Source: Branchiostoma floridae
Lineage: Eukaryota > Chordata > Leptocardii > Amphioxiformes > Branchiostomatidae
Direction: 5' to 3'
NCBI RefSeq assembly: GCF_000003815.2
Contig: NC_049992.1
Coordinates: forward strand, 3,209,703-3,273,702
Length of the DNA: 64,000 nt
Shown here: positions 1-12,700 of the stretch, piece by piece
Layout of the letters: each line of letters opens with the position of its first letter
How positions within the stretch are numbered: the stretch's first letter is position 1
Notes under the pieces: generated by a model
The model's input: only the letters and a program-made list of their open reading frames with translations
Databases searched by the model: none
Told to the model about the DNA's origin: nothing
Position numbers and translations under genes: made by a program

Positions 1-473
1 TTTTTATGAAACTGTTTGTAAAATGTTTTGTGAAAGATTTACAACGAAAAATAGAATGCGCTATGGCAAAACAAATATCCAAACACGTATCCCCACTTAC
101 TCACGTACATTTGCAAATTTCTGATTAACGGTTAACAGTTCACTATTTTGGGTTGTGCAAGTAAGTTTCTTTTGGTGCAAGTTACTTTTGGCTCAACTTG
201 CACCGGTGCAAGTTGACTGAAAAGTGTATTTCGAGCCCTGCAATTCAATGGAGTTAACTGGACAGTGAGTGCTGCCTGGATTAACTCCTGTATTGTGGCA
301 TTACAATTTCAATAGAATACAAAATGGTAAGTGAGTGGGTGTGTCAAAAGAATGTGTGTACAGCCAATGCAACTGAGAGAAACAGATCAAGGGTTCTGAA
401 GAAACAAAAGATCACTAGACCTAGAGTGCATCTTCCAGGGAAAGTAGATGTGTGTGTGAGTAGTTATACTAAC
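1..473. other. Intron or flank of LSM4; no coding exon recognised
   Basis: This stretch lies 3' of the last visible LSM4 exon on the minus strand and should hold an intron. I looked on that strand for the Arg-Gly-rich LSM4 tail and found none. Bases 227-240 (TATTTCGAGCCCTG) match the terminal repeat of the small element at 5974-6354, and the sequence before it has the same 'TGCACC/GGTGCA' runs, so a related transposon copy probably ends here. Confidence 0.5.
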
Positions 474-2248
474 CTCTGTGTACAGGCCCCCCACGTCCCC
501 TGCCTCGGCTGCCCTGCTGTTTGGTGCGCTGTTTGCTGACGATGTCCTCCTTCACCATGTCGATGACCTCATCAGGAATACGCAAGTACTTGATGGTGCT
601 GCCACGGATGTAACACTCAGGCATGCGCCAGAAACGGTCACCATCCTGAGGGGGACAAAGGGAGCTGACTTAGAAGTACACTTGTGTTTATGAGTGTGTG
701 TGTGTGTGTGTGTGTGCAAGTGTGCAGAAGGGATGAGCAAATACTAGTACTTGATGGCGCTGCCTCGGATGTAACATGCGCCAGAAACAATTGCCATCCG
801 TGACAAAAGGAACAATTTAGTGTATTTCTGTTCATGTTCATGCAAGAGTGTGTGTGTGTGCGTACGTATGCATGTACATGTATATGTGCACTGGGAATAC
901 GCAGGTAGTTGATGGTGCTGCCGCGGATGTAGCACTCACTCGCCACTTAGGCATGCACCAGAAACGATCACCGTCCTGTGGGAGACAAAGGGAGCTGATT
1001 TCGAAGTCCAAGTGCACGTGTGTGTGTGTGTACTGGGAATATGCTGCTGTCCCGGACATAACACTGTGCCAGAAAGGATCTCCCTCCTGGTGGGAAAAAT
1101 GTAAAAAAATACATTTCAAACCATTAGGATGCTCAAAGCATTATGGTACACATACATGGTAAATTGTAAAATACATGCAGATCTCTGAACTGAAACACTG
1201 TATGCTTTATTGTAGCTCAATGCCTTGCAAATTGAAAAAAAAAATAATTAAGATTAGAACTGCAACACTTTTGTAAGATAAACCCATAACATTCATCTGA
1301 TTCCCACCCACCCGTGATGTGCAGATGACGTCCCTGAGTTTGATGTTCATCCAGTTGTCGCAGGCCTCCAGATGGCCGTTGTACGTCTCTCCGTTCTTCA
1401 GCTCCACCAGCTGGGAAACACAAGAAACAAACTTGGAGAAAAGTCTACTTCACACCTACATGTAAGAAAAAATAAGAGCACAGAATGCAGAGCTTGTGGT
1501 AGACATGCTTAAGCCATGGTTTTGTTAGAAAAAGTTGTCACAAACTTATTCTTCTTGAAATACGTAACAAGTATGAAGCTGAAGCCTTCTATCCTGGATG
1601 TGGTATAAAATAAAGGTATAAAGTTTATTACATGTAGTTATAATGAGCAAGTTAAACCATTCTTGATGCCCCATTTAAAATATTTCAAGATAGCAATTGT
1701 GACAATTAATTATGATGGATACTGATGCTTGTATGAACTGTTACAAACATTTTAATAATCTTATGCACTTCATACAAATGTAAATAGCACTGACGTAACT
1801 TACCATAGGGTGGTTCTGAGCAGTTTTCAGCAATGACAGAGGTAGCTGTGGAAAAGGGATATCATTTGTTAGTGAAACTTGTTTATAAATATGAAAAAAT
1901 GTCAAAATGCTATATATACCTTTATTTACAAATTACAATGTAACTTAGATACTTACTACTAAAGGAATGTTTCTGAACACTCCTAGTGCACTTACTGACT
2001 TCAGGTAACAAATATCAAGCACGTATACGTCTGTATATCATATACGTATCTCTGGTTTGACGTTGTTGTTACGTTACCACCATGCGGCCCTCCCTGCCCC
2101 CCTCCCCACCTAATCCAAAACAGCACGACAAACCGCCAAGAAATTTTCCCTGAAACAACGCTAAAGCTTCTTACAGGTCCTGTGCATTCCTTGTGCTATT
2201 AGATTAAGTTCTGTTTCACAGAATGACAGTTAGAACGACACTTACCAT
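474..2248 (-). CDS. LSM4: LSM4, U6 snRNA-associated Sm-like protein (3' partial)
   Basis: LSM4 is a subunit of the LSm2-8 ring that binds the U6 snRNA 3' end and of the LSm1-7 ring in mRNA decapping. Four coding exons read on the minus strand: 2246-2248 (the ATG alone, followed directly by GTAAGT), 1804-1845 ([14 protein letters not shown]), 1312-1410 (Sm1 motif, [13 protein letters not shown]...[12 protein letters not shown]) and 474-645 ([20 protein letters not shown], the Sm2 motif, then a Gly/Arg start at RGRGRGG). All have GT-AG borders and compatible phases and give 105 codons; the family is about 139 aa long. The Arg-Gly tail and stop are missing and probably lie left of base 1. Decayed copies of exon 4 lie in intron 3. 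The gene is head-to-head with DHX36. Confidence 0.95.
735..1092 (-). repeat. Three decayed copies of LSM4 exon 4 in intron 3
   Basis: Around 738-800, 896-985 and 1033-1090 the minus strand repeats the exon 4 core: acceptor side, then D-G-D/R-F-W-like codons, then CYIRGS-like codons. The copies carry small indels and are separated by (TG)n runs. The copy at 896-985 is the best preserved but has a 12-base insertion in the CYIRG region. None keeps a complete open exon, so they are pseudo-exons. Confidence 0.8.
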
Positions 2249-2648
2249 TTTTCTGGGACGATTTTTGACCGATTCGTGCAAAAAACAACCGGCACTGCCG
2301 AGATCTACTTCCGGCTACTCTTGGTGCATTGTGGGACGGTTCGAAACACTCTTTGTCGAAAGTTTCGCGTTTCGCAAGAAAAATAAGGGTCAAAACATTG
2401 GTTTGTTTCGTGCAAAGAAGGTATAGCAGATCTTTAGGCTCGATACGCTTACTGTACACAAACTTGAAGCGTTCAAGATAGCAGAAAACGGCAGAAAAAC
2501 TGAATTTGTACTAAACGGAAGGAAAAGAACTCCCGGCTTCAGGTCGACTTTGACATGTGATGTTCACAGCTTCTCTGTCTTCAAGACTTTACAACTCCTC
2601 CAAGGGACTTTTTCGAGACGTCTTAGCAAAGTCGGCAGAGCACAGAGG
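2249..2648. promoter_or_regulatory. Shared divergent promoter of LSM4 and DHX36, with probable DHX36 5' UTR exon
   Basis: The LSM4 start codon points left at 2248 and DHX36 points right. The first 200 bp contain TTCCGG (an ETS-type motif) near 2310 and the run GCATTGTGGGA near 2326, both common in housekeeping bidirectional promoters, and I see no TATA box. A splice donor (AGG|GTAAGT) at 2648/2649 could end a noncoding DHX36 first exon joined to the acceptor before 3739. The transcription starts are inferred. Confidence 0.4.
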
Positions 2649-3138
2649 GTAAGTCTACTCTTGTGGTTTATTCAGTTGTCATGTAGCAGCGATCAGGACA
2701 AGTTTCTTTGCTGTGCCCTTCCAAATTATGGCGCCCCCCTCCCACTCAAATTTTATGCTGTATGTAACAGTACACTTGCAACACAGGGAGTAGAAATGTC
2801 TCTACATGGATACCTTTTTCAGGGAGGGAGTCACTGCAGCTATACTAATACAGTATTTCCTGCTTTGTCCTTCCGAAATTATGCCGCCCCCCTCCCACCC
2901 AAATCTCTATGAAGGATCTCTATCATCATCATTATCATCATCATCATTATTCATCTGGATTAATCTATCATTCTCCATAGTAACCAAGTACAACAGGGAT
3001 TTTTGTAAGTTAAGGCCTGTACAAAAATGGGGAGTTAGCCCCATCAGTATTTATCTGTAGTAGCCTTGTAACCATATATATACCATCGGGCGCTTGCTGT
3101 TATCTCTACGCCGCTGTAGGGGTAGTCAGCCCATCCAG

Positions 3139-3420
3139 TTAATAATAATAATAATAATAATCATCTGGTGTATTTTGCCAGCCAGTAGGTACCCAGTATG
3201 AGTAATGAGGCTGTTTAACGTGGTCGAGGCACCTCCTCGAGCACGGGACCCCCGTTTTACGTCCCTCCCGGAAGACAATTTGATTTCGTGGAAACTTCGT
3301 GAGGCTACAGCAATCCGGACGTCCTTGGTTGGTCCCCCATCCAAGCACTGTCCGGACCGTCGCGTTGCTTAACTTCCGAGATCGAGGGATCGGGTGACCA
3401 ACGCGCCACGCGGCCGTAGC
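3139..3420 (-). mobile_element. 5S rRNA-derived SINE (SINE3-like) with (ATT)n tail
   Basis: Read on the minus strand from 3420, the element starts CTACGGCCGCGTGGCGCG. It then has the 5S rRNA internal promoter elements (GATCTCGGAAGTTAAGCA, and AGTGCTTGGATGGGGGACC) and a 5S-like end near GCTGTAGCC at about 3300. About 120 bp of unrelated body follow, then a (TAA/ATT)n tail at 3139-3161. A 5S head, a body and a simple-repeat tail fit the SINE3 class; the body may belong to the Deu-type SINEs known from lancelets (from memory). I could not define a target duplication. Confidence 0.75.
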
Positions 3421-3738
3421 GGGGGGAGTTTTATGAGGTCGGGTTAGGTCTCATCGATGATGTAAACTCAAAAGGCCGGCTACAAGCCTAAGTGGCGATA
3501 TCTCAAAAGGCTACTAGTAGCTAATCAGACAGGATGACAGAAGCATCCCAAAGCCGACCAGCGGATAATGGTGAACAGGCTGATCTGTATTGCTAAGTTA
3601 TAGATCTGTGTCAAGGATACGCAAGCCTTGTTGAGCTGGATTGCACTATCCGTGTCACTATATATATGATATCAGTCACCAGAGTTCCATGTACAGGTCT
3701 GTTTGTGTCTGCTGAGTCTTGTGTACTTGCTCTTCCAG
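3421..3738. other. Upstream DHX36 region, no feature seen
   Basis: This is probably 5' intron of DHX36, ending at the acceptor TTCCAG at 3733-3738. I see no open reading frame with family resemblance and no repeat. Confidence 0.4.
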
Positions 3739-3745
3739 GCCTGTC

Positions 3746-6700
3746 ATGGCAGAAGGATACGGAGGTTACGGGGGTCAAAGGGGAGGTCACGGTCGCCGAG
3801 GTCGGGGCGGCCATCGCGGCTGGAGAGGTCAAGGGCAGTCCAGGTCACACTGGTCAGGCGGTGGGGAAGATCAGAGGAGCTTTTCATCAGGTACGATGTG
3901 TTGATTTGTTTATCAATTTGTTTCATAGTAGACATGAGGAATCTTGTCTGTGTCTTCATGTGTGCGTACAATGTAACATTATACAGTCTAATTTACAGGA
4001 TTAAGGTCTTCAAATAAATGCTCAATGATCTGCAGGGGTATTTTGGTTTAGATGTAAACATCAGAGTCCAAAAGTTTTCTCAGTGTTGTCATGGCTTCTG
4101 AAGGACCCTGCATGTGCCACGCAAGTCACGGTTTGTATGCAAGTGGCCACTAGTGTCCGAAAGTGTATCCTAGAGACTACTAGTACAATGTTAGAGACTA
4201 TTAGTACGTCTGTATTAGCCTAGCTTCTTTTCAAACAATATCTTTGTGTACTAAACTGTCGGAATACCATGTATGCAGATTTATGCAGAGATTCAATAGC
4301 CTAGTTTTATTCACGATGTTTGTTCTAATTTATGTATGTGGAGATAACCCACAATTATTGTAATGTAACTCGCAATTCAGCTACCAAGCTGCAATGTTTT
4401 ACAAATAAAATCATTCATCATTCATCATAGGTCCAGTTACCAGAACAGGATGGAAACCTGCTGCCTTGTTGTCTAGAGGCAGACCAAAGGTACTGTTATC
4501 TTCTAATGCAGATAGAACAATGTGAAATTTTAACCCTTAATTTTTCAGACAGGTTCTGGGACTTGGGCAGTTCAAGATAAGGAGAGATCTGACTCTTCTG
4601 GTCTGAGAGATGAGACAATGGACTGTTGTTTTAAACCTCTCTTTTCCTGATCATATATTTTCAGGCTCTGCAGGCTGGAGATTTTGTGGTTTACTAATTC
4701 TGACTTGAGGTTCAGGAGGCTGGGATGGTCGAGGCAGGGGAGGGGGGCTTGGTGGCAGGAGGAGGCATCCCTCTGGCCTGAGAGAAGAGACAGTGGACTG
4801 TTGTTTTAAACCTCCCTACTCCTGACATATTTTCAGGCTCTGGGGACTGGAGAAGTTGGAGTTGTTTAAAACAATTCTGACTTGTATTACTTACAGGTTC
4901 AGGAGGGTATGGAGGCCGGGGCAGGGGAGGGGGGCGTGGCGGGAGGAGGGGGCATCCCTCCGGTCTGAGGGGGAAGGACATCGGGCTGTTCTACGCCAGG
5001 AAAAGCAAGGACAGGGAGAAGAGAGAGGTGAGCAGCGAGCCCTGCATTTTCATGGACTTTGTCTAGTTTCTTTTACATCAAATTCTTCAGAGAGCTCGAA
5101 AGCTATTTAAAAAGTCTGAAATACTACACAAATCTTGAGCTTTTACTCTTCAACTGTGTGAAGCTTTAAATTTCCCTTTGTGATCAAGTAAGTAAGTGAG
5201 AATGGAGATAAGTACATAAAGCCCCTTTTGTCTACATTGTTTTGCCTGCATTGTTTTGAGTGCCTAGGCCAGCTAGGAACTGGCCCTTTGCTCCTCTCTA
5301 TTAGGTTTTTCCTTATTGCACAGTCCCGAGCCATGGCTACAGCTGGCTTTCTTGTTCGATATGTTTATTTTACTTATTTATTGGTTTGGCTGTTCAGCAC
5401 ACAGAGCCAGGGCTGCTCAACAAGCCCATGGCTATTACATGATATATGAGTTAACAACATTTCCTGCAACTGTGGCAGCGGTCAGTGGTTCAGATGGACC
5501 AGAGTCAGGAACAGCACCTGTCCCAGCTGTTAACTCACCTGCGCCGGGACGACACACCTGCGGACAGGTGGAGGGATGACACACCTGCCGATAGGTGGAG
5601 GGATGACAATGCGCCACGCCCACAGCCGGCTGGAACCGGTCAGGACTGGTTTGAACAGGATGATGCAGACAGCTCAGGTTCAGGTACTGTTGTTTTGTCA
5701 GTGTAACTAAGTGCAAAGTAGTGTTTAATTTTTGTTTTGAAACAGATTCTGAAGTAACATTTTTTTATAGGTAAAAAGATACTTTGAATCTTAGATTTAA
5801 AGATTAGAATAAGACTTTGTACAACATCAGTTCTCTCCGTTAGATGTACTTAAATTGAATTCTTTTGCCAGTTGATTCTAGTTACTCTGAAGAAGTGTGA
5901 TGGATGTCACTCGAAATGTCCAGAAACAAGTCCAGTTGTAGAGATTGTTGTTTACCTGGATGTCTAACCTTTACAGGGCTCGAAATATATTTTTCTGCAT
6001 ACTGTACCTGCACTGGTGTAGGTAACATTGAAAATTATCTGCACCAGACAAATCTTACCTGCACCAGACAAATCTTACCTGCACCACTCCGAATTTAAAA
6101 AGTATGGATCATACTAAAATTGTTCTGGAACCATTGCTATTTTTTTTTCTTTTATACTTAATATAATGTTATTCTTAATAACATTCAATGCAGCTAATAA
6201 CAATCCACATACACGGCTACATCAAAGGTCATTTATGTATAAAACCCAGTACATGGAGCAATGCAGGTTAGGTGCAGGTAGAGACCAGAAATACCTGCAC
6301 AGCTCCAATTTTACCTGCACTAACCCGCATATGCACGTGGTATTTCGAGTCCTGATTTATAAACGCAACTTCACACTATTTATAGTTTAGTTTTACAGTC
6401 TTACCTCACAAGTTCACACATGGGGAGCAAATGTGTTTTGACCTCTAAATTAAAAATGGCAGAAGGTCAGTGAAACCAACTGATGATTATATGTTTACAT
6501 GTACATACAGGGTCCTCTTCACAAAGACTTGACAGCAGCAGTCAGAACTCTTCAAGTGTCCCACCAGCTGGTAGGAACACCTCCGGTGGTGAGAAGGAGT
6601 CTTGGGCTGAACCCGAGACGTCTTGGGCTGACTCTGAGACGTCTTGGAATGACCCTAAGGAGCTGTGTGCGGGTCCTGCTGCTGTTCTGCCGGTACAGAC

Positions 6701-9700
6701 CAGGGATGAGGCGCTGGACTCACGGCTGAAGTCAGAGCTAGACCAGATCAGGAGCAGCAACAACCAGTACAGGAGGATGCAGGTTGGTTGGATTGGTTAT
6801 TTGTTTTGTTTTTTTCCATCTCCAAGATCTTTATTACAAGTAAGGAAATTAGACCAATACATGTACTCACCCCCCCCCCCCACCCCCACACCTTCAGGGG
6901 TAGTTTCATATGTTGCAATAAGTGAAATGCAATATATACATAATTACAGTTGTCACAGGCCGTCAATTCAGGCAACAGAACAAATTTTGGCGTACTGCTT
7001 CTTTTGTCTAGCCTAGGTAACACCCTGTACATAGCATACAGTAGACTTAACTCTTCTTTTTTGTATCCCTTCAGGAATTCCGTGAAAAGCTGCCATCCTA
7101 CAACATGAGACAGGTGGGTTCTACTTTTAAGGTTTTTTACCATGACTTAACTGTCATCTCCTCAAGCCATTCAGCCACTATTGAGTGTAGATGCTTTTTC
7201 TATTACCTTGTATTCAAAGTAAACCATTCCTGCTATTACAATGCTTCTCTGCTTTATGTCAGTTATTTTACATAGCCATCATCATCACCATAATCGGCTG
7301 ACTGTAGGTGACTGTAAGTTTCTTTCAGTCCCGTTTGTTGGCAGTAAGATGAAGAAACTACATGTATCTGGGGGTGATCTGGCCTTGGTAGCCAACGGTT
7401 CTATTCTCCTTTCTGATAAAATTTGACGATGAAAAATTCTTTTAAATCAAACAAAGGAACTTCTGGAGCTGATCCACAAGAACCAGGTGGTGGTCATCAG
7501 TGGGGAGACGGGATGTGGGAAAACTACTCAGGTGAGTTGAAATTTTTCTTATTTTTCACTTGACTTTGACTTTATTCAAATCCGCATTTAGTATAAAATA
7601 CATTGTCAAGTATATTGTAGCTATTCTTCCTGTGGTCTTTTCAACAACTTAATAGGATGACAACTACACACACAAAAACACATATACAAACCATACAAAT
7701 TACAATGCACAATCATAAGATTCACACAAGTCATAATAAAAGTCTATTAAAAGGTAAGGCTACCTGAGGTCATAGGGGAACAATATGCTGCCAAGTAGAT
7801 TATTCCTTGCGTCTTTTTCTTCCAACTTATCTAAGTACAGAATTGTGGAAGATTTTATGTTTTTGCTGGTCTTTCAATGGTTCAATGGATCAAGCCCTTC
7901 TTGTCTTATCCTTACTGCCGCAAGCCTTTTAAACCTACCTTCATGGCATGTTATAGCAGTTGTGGCCATTGTAGTAGTTAAAATCTAGCTATATCAAACT
8001 CAAATATACGTATATGGTCATATTTATCAGAGTAGAGCAGTAGTACATAATCAAGCTTATCGTATCAGGTTAAAATTTTGTGTCAGCTTTTCACAAACTA
8101 GAGTACAAAGTGATTTCCGTTATATACATAGATTATGTTAATTAGCCTTGAGTTAACGTCACTGCTAGCTGCTATTTGATGGACCGCAGCAAAACGCCTG
8201 TTCAAAGAGAAAGTCACACGAAAAAACGCAATAAATGATATTTCAGCTGTCAATATTTGCATTTCATTCTTTAAAGATAATTATTGGCGAGAGAAGCGGT
8301 TAGTTCAACCAGCGAATGCATGAATGCATGGATCACTCAATTTAACCAAACCCTTCTTTACGCCCGATGACGTAATGGTGTCACCGTGGCTTAGCGGCCC
8401 ACGGCACTGGGTGAAGGTAGCAATTTGCTTCTGCAGCCGTGAACCGTGGGTTCGATCCCCACTTAGGACAATTTTTTTTCTTTGTTAGACAAATCTCGGG
8501 TAATGTTTTTTTAATAGAAGACAGACCAATTCAGTAATTCGATGTTTAAAAACTCTTTTTTCATGTGATTTTGTTGAACATCCAGGCTTTTTCCAAAATA
8601 CGCACCAGCCAGCTTTTTTCAGAAGCTTTCTTGTTTGTTTTCAGGTGTCTCAGTTCATCTTGGATGACATGATTGACAGAGGTCAGGGGTCACTGTGTCA
8701 TGTGATCTGTACCCAGCCCAGGAGAATAAGTGCTGTTGGGGTGAGTACTGATGCTCAAGGTAAAAAAAAGTAACGTTAGTATGGACTTAGACTATATTAT
8801 TTGTATCTCGTAAGTAGTGCATTTTCTATATTATTGAAATCACTAGTGATAGACGAAGAAAAACTTGGATGGAGTGTGTTAGGAGGGACATCAAGGTATG
8901 CTGTCTAACTGGACAGAGCCGCATGGAAGTGTGGTGTGAAGACTAGCCGACTGCATGCTGCCTACCCCTGTGTCAGGGATAGCAGCAGCAGTATAATCAA
9001 ACACTGGATACTACTACTACTACTGTATCTGCATATATATATGTATATTTATATATATGTAATATATATATATATATATGAGCATATGTATGAGCATAAT
9101 TGTATAATACTGACAGAAAAATGAGCTAACAATCCTGTTTCCCCTTTATTTTGCCAGGTGGCAGACAGAGTAGCATCTGAGAGAGGAGAGAGATGTGGGG
9201 AGGGGGGCAGCACAGGGTACTCCATACGGCTGGAAAAGTAAGTAAACACAATTTGAAAGTTTATTCAATGATATTATTGATAGTACTGTCCAGAGAACGC
9301 ATTCACTATCAGCTCAGGTATGTTGAAATATCCTTAGTTGATTTACATTTTGTACAGAAAAACACTTAATAAGCTATTTCTGTAAAATGGATTTTTGAGC
9401 CCAATCAGTTTTAACCATGATTGTGATTGTGTGTTTTATGTCCACCTCATACTGCAATGAATTGTAAAATGGGGACAGTTTAGACTGTTTGCTGCAACTC
9501 CTTAATTTTCTCAAGAAGCCTTCCATTAGGTAAAAGTTGAATGGTAAAAGTTGAATGGCTTCTCTTCTGCCTTACATTCTAACTGTTTGCCTCTCCACAG
9601 CAAACTGCCACGCCCCAAAGGCTCCATCCTCTACTGCACCACGGGCATCATCCTCAAGAGACTGCTGTCTGATCCGTGAGTTTTGTTTTAACAGTTTTTC

Positions 9701-12700
9701 TTTCAGTCACTATATGTATTGCTACCTTGTAGGAAGCAAAAATCCAGAGCCAGGGGTAACTACCGAGGATGATACTCTGGCATTTGCTATGTACTGTGGT
9801 TAAACATTTTGTCTCTTGGCATGAGTATCAAAGGAAATAGAAATATGACATATACCCTCTGATTTACCAGAGTATGGTTGGTTCAGTTTACTTGTTGTTT
9901 AATTCTTTATTTTTAAATGTCTGGTAACTGACAATGTCTTCTTGTTTGTCATGTCCTGAGAAACAAGACAGTTTATCCATACCTTGTTTCCAACCTGGTT
10001 ATAGACAAGGTTCTTTAACTTAAGATCTAATGTACTTGCTGTCTTATCTAATGTTGCTTCTACTCCCAGGTACCTCGGAGGAGTGTCCCACCTGATCCTA
10101 GATGAGGTCCATGAGAGAGACCTGCTGTCAGACTTCCTCACCATCATAGTCAGGGATCTGTTGCAAAACAGGTGGGGTCATAGGAGCTTCTTTTGTGTTT
10201 ATCTTGTGGACATGCATTTTTTTTTTGCTTTTACCAATTTACTAGTATCTAAACTTAACTTAAAGACTCACATACTCAAATAATGGATACTACTACTACT
10301 ACTACTACTACCCTATCAGCCACTTTTCATAGAGGTGGAGGAAAAAAGTTCATAGTAATCATGGCATCACATTGATGTTAGAGCTAATGTTAGTACATGT
10401 ATGTCACAAATATGTTCTTATTGGAGGTTAACCAAACTGTTTGCATGTATGTTGGGTCTTTCTCATTGGCAGTCTTGACCATGATTTGATATTTTGACAA
10501 CTCATTAATGCAGTCATTCCTACCTTCCTTCATTTACCACTTATTCCCTTATGATTCTTTTTATTCTCCCTTGCAGACCTGACTTAAAGCTGGTCTTGAT
10601 GAGTGCCACCCTGAATGCAGACCAGTTCTCAGCTTACTTTGGTAAGTTTCCAAATCTATTTGTATAACCAGGAAACAGTTCGGGATCTGTACTTGATACT
10701 GGATAACAACAAGTTTGCCATATGATTGGGTTTTGGGAATTACACACAGAGCTAGTATGGTGGGTTCTTTAACATTATGCTCAAAGTGTTAGAGACCCTC
10801 AACCATTTGATTTGAACTAGACCACTTCACTCTACTATAAGTACATTATTAGTTTGAAGTTGAATTGGTGCTTGTACACTGTACTTTGTAACTTCTTATG
10901 TCCCTAAATGCCTAATGGTTTTGATGTAAAATAATGTAATCAGAAAATAAACTGTCTCCCACCAACAGGAAACTCCCCAATGGCCAACATCCCTGGCTTC
11001 ACCTTCCCTGTGGAGGACTTATACTTGGAAGATGTCTTAGAACTCACCAGGTACACCTGTACAAATATCTTTAGTGAAGTATTTTGTTTCTGTGTGAGGT
11101 AGTTTGATCTTGAGTTATCTCCCATCCTGTTCTGTCTCCAGTATATAACTGTAAGTAACATCAAGCACAGTACCAATTTAGGTTCTTGGATTTCATTGTA
11201 CAAAATGCTAAATTTGGAGTGGAAGATCAATACAAAGTCTGAGTCTGAGAGGAAAGTCTGTACCTTAGTGCACACAGTTTCAGGGAGTGGATACCTCCTA
11301 ACACTACATGTATATGTTTTTGTCACAATGTCTTGATATTTGTTTCTGATTTGTAAGAATACAGAAAAATGATTCAGTGTGGTTTTATCATTCTCTGTAT
11401 ACATGTACGTTTTTGCCCAATAAAGAATGAAAAGTTTGCTTCCTCAGATATGACCCGCCTGAAGCCCAGACCAAGCCCCAGCGCAGAGTCTACGGCAGGA
11501 AGAGACGGGAGGAGATGGAAGAAAGGATGGAGAGAGAGGAGGAGGAAAAACAGGAGCTGAGGGAATATCTACAAACCATATCCAAAAGGTAGGATGGTTC
11601 ACCAATGAAATTTCAAAAAAACAAGTTACAGTTTTTGTTGTGTATAATCCACCTACATTTTCATGAATAAATGCATGTACTATGTCACATTGAAAGGGAA
11701 GATATGTATTCTAACTGTTATTTACACAACTTTAATTTTCACATTTTCCTCTAACCATCTTTCAGATATTCCTGGAGTACCCTTGATTCTCTGGAGAGAA
11801 TGGATCATCAGAACCTGGACCTGAACTTGACCATGGAGCTCATCAAGTACATTGCCTACAACAAACCTGTAAGATGTTTCTTGAATCAATTCAAAATATT
11901 CTTAATGTTCAGGTCAGCAAATTGCTTCAGAGGTGCCAGTTTTGGGTTCAAATTCTTATAATTCTGTACTCTCCAAGCAGAGGTTGGTGGGAAAATCGTG
12001 ACCTTTTCCTTTCATTTGTTTTTTGTCGATCAGCCTTGGTGGGAAGGCTGATCAGGAAAAAAAAAACAGATGTAAGGAAAAGGTCACCATTTTTCCCACC
12101 AACCTCTGCTTGGACAGTAATCATTTTGGAGTTTCAGGAGGAGTATGGTTAAAGATTACTTCACTTCTGTTTATTCTCTGTTGATATCAAGACATTTTAA
12201 TAAAAGATACTATTTGTTCGTACAGTTAAACAGGTTTATTTAGCAATGTCATTTTTCCTCCATTATAAACGTAGGATGTAGGCTTAACACAGTATACTAT
12301 ATAATATACATCTGTAAGTTCTACAAATAGGTAGTATAATTTTTTCCCACTAACCCCTGTAGGATGGAGCTATCCTGGTGTTCCTGCCTGGCTGGGACCA
12401 GATCAGTAAGGTCAACGACATGCTGGGGTCACAAGGCATGGCCAAATCAGGTGAGTGTATTGTGTATGATATTCCTTTTCTTTGTCAGAGTCTTTGTAAC
12501 AAAAAAGGGGGCTCTAAGTGGCAAATGTGCAGATGGCACACTTTTTGGACGGATTAGCCGTGAGGCTTGGTGGGCTGTCATTGCATCGTCATGGTGGGTA
12601 TATCGTGTATAAGTGCCTTCCCCAAGGGCTCAAGATTGGGGCATGGCGAGTATTGAACTTTGGACCTACTGATTCTGACTCCAAAGCTCTATCTTCTGCG

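Noticed and set aside
1-473. Terminal LSM4 exon
   Set aside because: No Gly/Arg-rich frame with an acceptor and stop is visible on the minus strand; the exon is presumed outside the window.
4433-4489. Possible extra DHX36 exon ([20 protein letters not shown]) between exons 1 and 2, with good AG and GT
   Set aside because: Its phases are 1 in and 0 out, whereas exon 2 needs phase 1, so inclusion would break the frame; exon 1 joins exon 2 directly in frame.
8377-8470. Functional tRNA gene
   Set aside because: Boxes A and B are good but the acceptor stem does not pair; a pseudogene or SINE head is more likely.
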